From the NCBI GenBank assembly GCA_009937085.1, contig JAACDD010000173.1, positions 1-5,395 on the forward strand: 5,395 nucleotides of DNA, read 5' to 3'. Shown one piece after another: positions 1 to 5,371 of this stretch. This DNA is from Bacteroidota bacterium. GTDB taxonomy: Bacteria > Bacteroidota > Bacteroidia > Flavobacteriales > Flavobacteriaceae. Positions within the stretch are counted from its first letter, which is position 1. Each line of letters begins with the position of its first letter. The notes beneath the pieces were generated by a model. The model was given only the letters and a program-made list of their open reading frames with translations. It was not told where the DNA came from and searched no databases. A program made the translations under genes and the position numbers.

Positions 1-105
1 CCCGTACAATACACGGACAAGGCCACCTATTTGGCATGGCTTAAAGAAGGAATTGCAGCGAATACATTACGGCAACCGCTGATACCCGCCTTTGGCGTAG
101 AGTAG
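1..105 (+). CDS. 3' end of an unidentified protein (partial)
   Basis: Frame 1 is open from the window edge for 34 codons to the TAG at 103-105. The translation begins PVQYTDKATYLAWLKEGIAA and ends in PLIPAFGVE. It has a protein-like make-up with an amphipathic stretch, and the first 22 codons do not lie opposite any gene, so it is probably a genuine C-terminus and not only a shadow. I do not recognise the family. Its last 39 bp (67-105) also read, on the opposite strand, as a copy of the flavin reductase C-terminus. This suggests that this gene and the flavin reductase once converged with overlapping 3' ends. A second copy of its tail at 313-385 has an in-frame TAG at 311-313 and is not expected to be expressed as protein. 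The start lies outside the window. Confidence 0.5.
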   Translation, partial: PVQYTDKATYLAWLKEGIAANTLRQPLIPAFGVE

Positions 106-114
106 GGGATTACC
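33..114. repeat. Direct repeat, copy 1 of 2 (gene-end junction)
   Basis: This stretch matches 313-394 at an offset of 280 bp with 79 of 82 positions identical; the differences are at 97, 106 and 112. It carries the 3' end of the unidentified plus-strand gene. On the minus strand it encodes GNPLLYAKGGYQRLP and a stop, exactly the end of the flavin reductase. All three differences fall at third codon positions of that minus-strand frame and are silent there. Confidence 0.9.
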
Positions 115-135
115 CTCCCAAAAAGTATGAAAATA

Positions 136-219
136 TGTCATTCTGAATTTATTTCAGAATCTCTACAGATTTTCTACTTTTAAGACAGCAGTGGATTCTG
201 AAACAAGTTCAGAATGACA
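136..219. repeat. Palindromic intergenic repeat (MITE/REP-like)
   Basis: Two 26-bp arms, 136-161 and 194-219, are inverted copies of one another with 24 of 26 positions matching, separated by 32 bp. The outer ends are TGTCATTCTGAA and TTCAGAATGACA. Each arm is also a small hairpin, because ATTCTGAA is followed by TTCAGAAT within the arm (140-147 with 153-160, and 195-202 with 208-215). The four alternating 8-mers could fold as two small hairpins or one long one. From memory, TGTCAT-CTGAA-type palindromes are widespread between genes in Bacteroidota. No transposase is present, so any mobility would have to be supplied in trans. It could also end transcription of the flanking gene. Confidence 0.7.
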
Positions 220-312
220 AAAAAAAGGTTTTGTTTTGTGTGACATTAGTAGGTTTTTAGGCTACCTAATCATGCAAAACTTTAAAATAGCCACATTGGC
301 GCACTGTGAGTA

Positions 313-394
313 GGCATGGCTTAAAGAAGGAATTGCAGCGAATACATTACGGCAACCGCTGATACCCGCCTTTGGCATAGAGTAGCGGATTGCC
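313..394. repeat. Direct repeat, copy 2 of 2 (inside flavin reductase 3' end)
   Basis: This is the second copy of the 82-bp repeat at 33-114. It supplies the last 15 codons and the stop of the intact flavin reductase on the minus strand, plus 34 bp beyond that stop. On the plus strand it still spells WLKEGIAANTLRQPLIPAF, but the frame is closed just upstream by a TAG at 311-313, so the plus-strand copy is a remnant. Confidence 0.9.
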
Positions 395-814
395 AGCTGT
401 TTTTTCGCCATCGGTTACCAGTCCGTAATACACAATATGGTCGCCAATTTCTTTAAATTCTATAATTTCGCCTAACAAATAACCGAGGGTGTCTTGCAGT
501 ACAGGAAGGCTATTCGGTTGTAGCGAAACCGCATTAAAACGCGCTTCTTGGCTGTTTTTAGGGTTGGCAAAGGCATTGGAAACATCTTCTTGCGCATCGG
601 ATAAAATATTGATTACAAACGCTTTGCTTTGCTGAAATGCTTCGTTAGAAGCAGAATCCGTTTTTAGGCAAAACAATATGACGGGCGGCTCCAGCGAAAC
701 CGAAGTGAATGAGTTTGCGGTAAAGCCAATGTTTTTGTTGTTGTGTGAGGTCGTAATCACAGTGATGCCGGTAGCAAATTGCCCACAAATGGCACGGAAA
801 TCAGTTTTATCCAT
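347..814 (-). CDS. Flavin reductase family protein (HpaC/DIM6-NTAB type)
   Basis: The 155-residue protein fits the flavin-reductase-like, FMN-binding split-barrel family (about 150-190 residues). These enzymes use NAD(P)H to reduce FMN or FAD, often for a partner monooxygenase. Visible motifs are the N-terminal FRAICGQFATGITVITT (6-22), the flavin-binding GFTANSFTSVSLEPP (30-44), FVINILS in the core, and the C-terminal PLLYAKGGYQRLP. There is no signal peptide or membrane segment, so it should be cytoplasmic. The ATG at 812-814 gives the usual MDKTDFR N-terminus; no Shine-Dalgarno sequence is evident. The gene is divergent from yifB with 47 bp between starts. Its 3' end lies in a direct repeat and faces the unidentified plus-strand gene. 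No partner oxygenase is visible, so the physiological substrate cannot be named. Confidence 0.88.
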   Translation of the reverse strand: MDKTDFRAICGQFATGITVITTSHNNKNIGFTANSFTSVSLEPPVILFCLKTDSASNEAFQQSKAFVINILSDAQEDVSNAFANPKNSQEARFNAVSLQPNSLPVLQDTLGYLLGEIIEFKEIGDHIVYYGLVTDGEKTAGNPLLYAKGGYQRLP

Positions 815-818
815 GGCG

Positions 819-837
819 CAAATTTCGTTAAAATTTG
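819..837. promoter_or_regulatory. Inverted repeat in the divergent flavin reductase/yifB spacer
   Basis: CAAATTT (819-825) and AAATTTG (831-837) form a perfect 7-bp inverted repeat around CGTTA, in the 47-bp spacer between the two divergent starts (814 and 862). Each half ends in TTTG in the direction of one gene, loosely recalling the Bacteroidota -7 element TAnnTTTG, though the TA spacing is not consensus on either side. It may be a pair of back-to-back promoter elements or an operator; AT-rich chance is also possible. Confidence 0.25.
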
Positions 838-861
838 TAACTTTATACCAAATACCTACTT

Positions 862-2394
862 ATGCTTACCCAAATTTTTGGCAGTGCCGTCTTTGGCATT
901 AATGCGCAGTGCATCACCATAGAAGTTCACATTCATCCTGGCGTTGGCTATCATCTGGTAGGATTGCCCGATAATGCCGTTAAAGAAAGCAATCACCGTA
1001 TTGCGGCAGCTGTGATGGAATGCAGCTATAAACTTCCAGGAAAGCGTATCACCATAAACATGGCACCTGCAGATTTGCGCAAAGAAGGCGCGGCTTACGA
1101 TGTGCCTATTGCCTTGGGTATTTTGGTGGCATCTGGACAAGTGGAGACCTCGCAGTTAAGCAAATGGATTGTGATGGGCGAATTGTCTTTAGATGGCACA
1201 TTGCGTCCGGTGCGTGGCGTATTGCCCATGGCATTGCAAGCCGCAGAAGACGGGTTTAAAGGTATTCTAGTACCCCAAGAAAATGGTCAAGAAGCTGCTA
1301 TAGTGGAAGGGATTGAAGTACACGGTTTTGCACACTTAAATGATATGATCGCTTTCCTCAATGTGTATCATCAAGAAAATTTAGTTACGTATGATTTGGC
1401 GTCGCAGTTGGTACAAGAGCAATCTTCTATTTTGGATTTTGAAGATGTAAAAGGGCAGGAGTCCATAAAACGATGTATGGAAGTAGCTGCCGCTGGCGGG
1501 CATAATATTTTGTTGATAGGACCTCCCGGTGCAGGAAAAACCATGCTTGCCAAACGCTTGCCAAGTATCCTACCACCCATGTCTATTCACGAAGCACTAG
1601 AAACCACAAAAATCCATTCGGTAGCTGGACAAATGAAAGGGAGTGGGATTATTCATAGCCGCCCATTTCGTTCGCCGCACCACACCATTTCTGATGTTGC
1701 GTTGGTAGGCGGCGGCACCTATCCGCAACCCGGTGAGATTTCGCTTGCGCATCACGGGGTGTTGTTTTTAGACGAATTACCTGAGTTTAAGCGCAGCGTT
1801 TTGGAAGTGTTACGTCAACCGTTGGAGGATAGAGAGGTTACCATAGCACGTGCTAAATTCACCTTGACGTACCCTGCTTCGTTTATGTTGGTGGCAAGTA
1901 TGAACCCAACACCTTCAGGCTTTTTTAACGATGATGCTACTGCTCCGGGACATTCGGCTGCTGAAATGCAACGTTATTTGGGAAAGATATCAGGCCCTCT
2001 TTTAGACCGGATAGATTTGCACGTTGAGGTGCAACCTGTTCCCTTTGAAAAATTAGCACAAACCCCATTAGCAGAACCGAGTTCAGCAATTCGACAACGG
2101 GTGTTGGCAGCACGCGAGCGTCAGCGCATTCGCTTTACTGATGTAACGCATGTACATCACAATGCCGAAATGAACACCAAGCAAATTCGCAAATACTGTG
2201 CGCTTTCCAAACCATCGCTGGCATTGTTAAAAACCGCTATGGATAGATTGCGCTTATCGGCAAGAGCCTATGATAGAATTCTAAAAGTAGCGCGCACCAT
2301 TGCCGACTTGGAAGGCGAACAAGCTATTTTAGACGCACATATAGCCGAAGCCATTCAGTACCGAAGTTTGGATAGGGAAGGCTGGTTGGGGTAA
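862..2394 (+). CDS. comM: YifB/ComM family Mg-chelatase-like AAA+ ATPase
   Basis: The 510-residue protein matches the normal length and order of the YifB/ComM family. An N-terminal ChlI/Lon-like domain (about 20-145) contains GLPDNAVKESNHRI and INMAPADLRKEG. An AAA+ Mg-chelatase domain (about 190-395) has Walker A GPPGAGKT (220-227), Walker B VLFLDELPE (300-308), sensor-1 Asn348 and the GPLLDRIDLH arginine-finger region (378-386). A C-terminal Mg-chelatase domain contains RLSARAYDRILKVARTIADL. In Haemophilus and Vibrio, ComM is a hexameric helicase that aids branch migration when transformed DNA is integrated; in most bacteria the role is untested. The cysteine pairs many homologues carry after MNP (NPCPCG) are replaced by NPTPSG, which I recall as usual in Bacteroidota. 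The ATG at 862 gives the family-typical start (MLTQIFGSAVFG). Sampled 60-base lines are about 50% GC, richer than the operon that follows. Confidence 0.95.
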   Translation: MLTQIFGSAVFGINAQCITIEVHIHPGVGYHLVGLPDNAVKESNHRIAAAVMECSYKLPGKRITINMAPADLRKEGAAYDVPIALGILVASGQVETSQLSKWIVMGELSLDGTLRPVRGVLPMALQAAEDGFKGILVPQENGQEAAIVEGIEVHGFAHLNDMIAFLNVYHQENLVTYDLASQLVQEQSSILDFEDVKGQESIKRCMEVAAAGGHNILLIGPPGAGKTMLAKRLPSILPPMSIHEALETTKIHSVAGQMKGSGIIHSRPFRSPHHTISDVALVGGGTYPQPGEISLAHHGVLFLDELPEFKRSVLEVLRQPLEDREVTIARAKFTLTYPASFMLVASMNPTPSGFFNDDATAPGHSAAEMQRYLGKISGPLLDRIDLHVEVQPVPFEKLAQTPLAEPSSAIRQRVLAARERQRIRFTDVTHVHHNAEMNTKQIRKYCALSKPSLALLKTAMDRLRLSARAYDRILKVARTIADLEGEQAILDAHIAEAIQYRSLDREGWLG

Positions 2395-2454
2395 AATTTG
2401 AGTTGTAATCTCTTAAAATACACCAGTTGAATTTCAAAGAATAAAAAAATTCAC

Positions 2455-2484
2455 ACACTTATTTTACAATTTCAGTAAAAGTGT
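2455..2484. terminator. Possible weak hairpin downstream of yifB
   Basis: TTTTAC (2462-2467) pairs with GTAAAA (2475-2480) around a 7-nt loop. ACAC (2455-2458) can extend the stem with GTGT (2481-2484) after a 3-nt bulge. The T-rich sequence that follows is interrupted by G, so this is at best a weak intrinsic terminator for yifB, which ends 60 bp upstream. It could equally be part of the moeA control region. Confidence 0.2.
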
Positions 2485-2487
2485 TGT

Positions 2488-2513
2488 TTGTGTTATATAA
2501 AAGGATAACACAA
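2488..2513. promoter_or_regulatory. Perfect 9-bp inverted repeat upstream of moeA
   Basis: TTGTGTTAT (2488-2496) and ATAACACAA (2505-2513) are perfect inverted copies separated by ATAAAAGG. The centre lies 26 bp upstream of the centre of the ModE-like box. The GTTATA/ATAAC core resembles a ModE half-site, but the halves are 4 bp closer than in the recognised box, so it may be a second ModE contact of non-standard spacing or the operator of a different dimeric regulator. Its position, 38-63 bp before the moeA start, suits promoter control. Confidence 0.45.
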
Positions 2514-2541
2514 TCGCTATATTTATGAAAACATAACGCTA
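2513..2541 (+). promoter_or_regulatory. ModE-like operator upstream of moeA
   Basis: The site reads ATCGCTATATT (2513-2523), then 7 bp, then ACATAACGCTA (2531-2541). It agrees in sequence and spacing with the ModE operator as I recall it from E. coli modA (ATCGTTATATT ... ACATAACGTTA) and with the general ATCGnTATATA/TATAACG pattern. The half-sites CGCTATAT (2515-2522) and ACATAACG (2531-2538) are imperfect inverted copies, 6 of 8. The site ends 9 bp before the moeA ATG and overlaps TATATTTA (2518-2525), which differs by one base from the Bacteroidota -7 element TAnnTTTG. Binding would therefore probably block moeA transcription. A ModE-type gene is second in the operon, which suggests autoregulation. 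Confidence 0.7.
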
Positions 2542-2550
2542 AAAACCGCT

Positions 2551-3726
2551 ATGATTTCAGTTCAAAATGCCCTAGAGATTATTGAGAAAACATCAAGGAA
2601 TTACGGTTCTGAAACGATTTCTTTAGAAGCTGCAGCGAACAGAATTTTAAGCACAACTGTTTATGCTACAATCAATATGCCTCCATTTAGACAATCTGCC
2701 ATGGATGGTTATGCGATTCGGCAAACTACACGAATCGCATTTAATGTTATAGGAGAATCAAAAGCTGGAGATGCGAATAATTTTTCCTTAAATGCGGATG
2801 AAGCTGTTCGCGTGTTTACAGGCGCATTAGTTCCAGACGATGCGGATACTGTAATCATGCAAGAGCATGTTGAGAGGGAAGGGGAAAAGATTCAAATCAA
2901 TACCATGCCCAAAAAGGGTGCTAACATTCGCAATACTGGCGAACAAATTTCGAAAGGTAATCTTGCCCTGGCAAAAGGGACACGTTTAAATAGTGCCGCT
3001 ATTGGTTTTTTAGCCTGCTTGGGAATTGCAGAGGTTTCTGTATTCACATTACCTAAAGTAGCCATCATTGTCACAGGAAACGAATTACAAGAACCTGGAA
3101 AAAATCTTCCCATTGGAAAAATATACGAAAGCAATGCGTCCATGCTTTCTGCTGCATTAGGTGCCATTGGTATACTGGACGTACAGTTTTGCAAAGTTGA
3201 AGATGATTTTACAGCAACAAAAGAAGCTATTGCTTCTAAACTATTGGAAAATGACGTTGTGTTAATTTCTGGAGGTATTTCTGTTGGGGATTATGATTTT
3301 GTTAGAAAAGCACTTGTTGAGTTGGGTGTTGAGGAACTATTTTATAAGGTTAATCAGAAACCTGGCAAACCGCTTTGGTTTGGAAAAAAGGACACGACTT
3401 TTGTGTTTGGACTTCCGGGAAATCCAGCTTCCGCTTTGACTTGTTTTTATGTGTATGTTTTGCCTTTATTACGAGATTTAGGGGGCTACGGTAAAACAGG
3501 TTTAGAAAAAGTAAGCGCTAAGGCCAACTTTAGTTTTCATAACAAATCCGGTAAAACCTTGTTTTTAAAAGCTTATTTGGGAAATGATTCAGTTGATTTA
3601 TTAGACGGGCAGAGTTCTGCCATGTTACACACCTATGCCAAAAGTAATGCGTTGGCTTGTGTTGATGCAAATACAGTTAATTTATCTGTTGGCGATATTG
3701 TTGAATGTCTAAAATTTGATTTTTGA
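2551..3726 (+). CDS. moeA: Molybdopterin molybdotransferase MoeA
   Basis: MoeA hydrolyses adenylylated molybdopterin and inserts molybdate, the metal-insertion step of cytoplasmic molybdenum cofactor synthesis. The 391-residue length is typical. Recognisable motifs in order are MPPFRQSAMDGYA (43-55), FTGALVPDDADTVIMQEHVE, NIRNTGEQISKG (125-136), VTGNEL with Glu178, SGGISVGDYDF (240-250) with Asp249, QKPGKP (PGKP at 271-274) and GLPGNPAS (LPGNPAS 288-294). The C-terminal beta domain follows. The Asp that follows Gly-Glu in E. coli MoeA (Asp142 by my alignment) is Gln132 here; the other expected acidic and lysine residues are kept. The ATG at 2551 gives the usual MISVQNALEII start, with no clear Shine-Dalgarno sequence. 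It is first in the Mo operon, directly behind the ModE-like box, and its TGA overlaps the next ATG by one base (TGATG). Confidence 0.96.
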   Translation: MISVQNALEIIEKTSRNYGSETISLEAAANRILSTTVYATINMPPFRQSAMDGYAIRQTTRIAFNVIGESKAGDANNFSLNADEAVRVFTGALVPDDADTVIMQEHVEREGEKIQINTMPKKGANIRNTGEQISKGNLALAKGTRLNSAAIGFLACLGIAEVSVFTLPKVAIIVTGNELQEPGKNLPIGKIYESNASMLSAALGAIGILDVQFCKVEDDFTATKEAIASKLLENDVVLISGGISVGDYDFVRKALVELGVEELFYKVNQKPGKPLWFGKKDTTFVFGLPGNPASALTCFYVYVLPLLRDLGGYGKTGLEKVSAKANFSFHNKSGKTLFLKAYLGNDSVDLLDGQSSAMLHTYAKSNALACVDANTVNLSVGDIVECLKFDF

Positions 3727-4055
3727 TGGAAATAAAGAGTAGGATATGGATTGAAGAAAAGGGCAAGCCTTTTATCGGGTTTGGTAGAATAAACTTATTG
3801 AAGGAAGTTGAGAAAACGTCATCTATAAGTGCTGCTGCGCGCGCAATGCATATGTCTTACAAAAAAGCATGGCAATTGTTAGATCAAATGAATAAACTTG
3901 CTCCTGAGCCAGTTGTTATAAAAAATGTCGGTGGAAAAAGCGGTGGAGGGACTCAAGTTACAGACTATGGTGTGCTCTTGATTCAAAAATTTGAAGAGTT
4001 AAATACCCAATGCATTACTTTTTTAGAGGAAGAATTTAAATCATGGCAGTCATGA
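3726..4055 (+). CDS. ModE-type winged-helix regulator, DNA-binding domain only
   Basis: The product has 109 residues from the ATG at 3726, which overlaps the moeA stop as TGATG; a TTG at 3723 is possible but less likely. It matches the N-terminal LysR-like winged helix of ModE: GFGRINLLKEVEKTSSIS leads into the helix-turn-helix AAARAMHMSYKKAWQLLDQMN (36-56). The glycine-rich wing GGKSGGGTQVT (69-79) is followed by a C-terminal dimerisation helix. Full-length E. coli ModE has about 262 residues and carries two MOP/TOBE domains that bind molybdate; these are absent here, with a normal stop and no sign of truncation. In the family, ModE represses molybdate uptake genes or activates cofactor genes. 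Here it probably acts on the box at 2513-2541. How it would sense molybdate, if it does, is not visible. Confidence 0.88.
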   Translation: MEIKSRIWIEEKGKPFIGFGRINLLKEVEKTSSISAAARAMHMSYKKAWQLLDQMNKLAPEPVVIKNVGGKSGGGTQVTDYGVLLIQKFEELNTQCITFLEEEFKSWQS

Positions 4056-4795
4056 CAACAACTACTTTAGGTCTTTGGATGCTTTTTGCGGTATTGCTTG
4101 TGTGTATTGCCTTTTTATACTCGAGTGTGGGTCATGGCGGCGCAAGCGGTTACATTGCACTTATGGCAGCATTTTCTTATCCCATAAGTTACATTAAGCC
4201 AACGGCTCTAATTTTAAACATCGCCATTTCTGGTGTTGCTTTTATTTATTTTAAGAAATACAACCACTTTACATGGTCGTTGTTTTACCCTTTTGCTATA
4301 GCCTCGATACCAGCAGCATTTATCGGTGGTTTTTTGGATATCAATACCAAACTCTACAAAATTGTATTAGCCTTTTTTTTATTGGTTGCTATTTTAAGGT
4401 TAATGGGAGTACTTAAAAACACATCTCAAAAATCAATAGCATTTAACACCCCATTAGCGCTTGGGATTGGTTTTGTTATTGGGTTGTTTTCGGGGATGAT
4501 AGGCATTGGCGGAGGTATTATTTTAACGCCTGTTATTCTTTTGCTTGGATGGGGCAAAATGAAAGTAGCAGCTGCGGTATCGGCGTTGTTTATTTTTGTT
4601 AATTCCATAGCGGGAATTGTTGGATATTCAATTCATCATCAAATTTCAACTGAATCTTTTCGCCTTGTACCTATTGCACTTATTGGTGGCGTGCTTGGCG
4701 CAATCTATGGAAGCAATAAGGGGTCTCAAAAGGCGCTCAAATATGTATTAACTACTGTGCTGCTAGTAGCATGTTTTAAACTCATACTTTATTAA
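4043..4795 (+). CDS. TauE/SafE (TSUP) family membrane transporter
   Basis: This 250-residue, strongly hydrophobic protein with roughly eight membrane segments belongs to the TauE/SafE family (TSUP, formerly DUF81), inner-membrane carriers of small sulfur-containing or other anions. It shows the internal duplication of the family: SSVGHGGASGY (from 27) in the first half and SGMIGIGGGIILTP (from 150) in the second, each in a membrane re-entrant region. The start at 4043 overlaps modE by 13 bp and has AGAGGAAG (4025-4032) ten bases upstream. An ATG at 4052 would instead give the classic ATGA coupling and 247 residues; the two cannot be separated by eye. It sits between modE and mobA with overlaps on both sides, so its job is probably tied to molybdenum metabolism, for example molybdate or sulfite/sulfate movement. 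That substrate assignment is inference from context only. Confidence 0.88.
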   Translation: MAVMTTTTLGLWMLFAVLLVCIAFLYSSVGHGGASGYIALMAAFSYPISYIKPTALILNIAISGVAFIYFKKYNHFTWSLFYPFAIASIPAAFIGGFLDINTKLYKIVLAFFLLVAILRLMGVLKNTSQKSIAFNTPLALGIGFVIGLFSGMIGIGGGIILTPVILLLGWGKMKVAAAVSALFIFVNSIAGIVGYSIHHQISTESFRLVPIALIGGVLGAIYGSNKGSQKALKYVLTTVLLVACFKLILY

Positions 4796-5370
4796 TGGCA
4801 GCGCATACTAACATATCAGCTTACATTTTGTGTGGTGGGAAAAGCACGCGAATGCAACAAGAAAAAGGCTTAGTGCTTTATAAGGGAAAGCCCTTTGTGC
4901 AGCACATTATCGATGCGGTAAAGCCACTTACAGAATCAATAGCCTTAGTGACATCCAATGTAGCGTACCATCGATTTGGATATCCGTTATTAGGTGATAT
5001 TTATAAGGATAAAGGTCCTGTTGGAGGAATTTACTCCGCATTACATCACAGTCAAACAGATCAGGTACTTGTACTCAGTTGCGATATTCCTAACATCACG
5101 ACTCAAGTTTTAGAACGCTATTTACTTTCGAACTCTAGCAAAAACGATATAACGTACTTGGTAACTCATTCACATGAGTGTCCGTTAGTTGGAATTTACG
5201 CGAAACATTTGGTTCCTGTATTTCAAAAAGCCTTATACGACAATGCGCTAAGGCTATTGGAACTTATTCAAAAACAAGACACAAAAACGATACAAGTTGC
5301 GCCATCTGACGAACATTTTATTAGAAACATTAATACCCAACAAGAATTAGAATCACTAATCCATATTTGA
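4795..5370 (+). CDS. mobA: Molybdenum cofactor guanylyltransferase MobA
   Basis: MobA transfers GMP from GTP to Mo-molybdopterin, forming the guanine dinucleotide cofactor used by DMSO-reductase-family enzymes such as nitrate and formate oxidoreductases. The 191-residue protein has the nucleotidyltransferase signature LCGGKSTRMQQEKG (12-25), a KGPVGGI turn (73-79) and the metal-binding VLSCDIPN segment with Asp97. The first motif has Gln in place of the common Gly after RM, a modest change outside the glycine loop. The ATG at 4795 overlaps the transporter stop (TAATG), implying translational coupling. A MocA-type CMP transferase for the cytosine cofactor shares this fold, but length and the moeA context favour MobA. 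It implies that the organism has at least one Mo-bis-MGD enzyme, not seen in this window. Confidence 0.92.
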   Translation: MAAHTNISAYILCGGKSTRMQQEKGLVLYKGKPFVQHIIDAVKPLTESIALVTSNVAYHRFGYPLLGDIYKDKGPVGGIYSALHHSQTDQVLVLSCDIPNITTQVLERYLLSNSSKNDITYLVTHSHECPLVGIYAKHLVPVFQKALYDNALRLLELIQKQDTKTIQVAPSDEHFIRNINTQQELESLIHI

Positions 5371-5371
5371 T

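Noticed and set aside
250..268. TAGGT/ACCTA possible hairpin in the non-coding stretch before the second repeat copy
   Set aside because: The stem is only 5 bp and has no further support.
33..394. Direct repeats read as a target-site duplication of an insertion sequence
   Set aside because: The copies are 82 bp, far longer than normal target duplications. The sequence between them has no transposase and no terminal inverted repeats at the repeat borders.
678..902. Plus-strand open frame of 74 codons across the flavin reductase and into yifB
   Set aside because: It lies antisense to the flavin reductase, crosses the divergent promoter region, overlaps the yifB start and has no recognisable motif.
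856..1140. Minus-strand open frame of 94 codons within yifB
   Set aside because: It is antisense to the conserved N-terminal domain of yifB and has no protein-family features.
2429..2452. GAATTT/AAATTC inverted repeat after yifB
   Set aside because: It is a purely AT-rich short stem with a 12-nt loop and no T-tract, expected by chance in such sequence.
2892..3194. Minus-strand open frame of 100 codons within moeA
   Set aside because: It is the reverse of well-conserved MoeA sequence and resembles no family.
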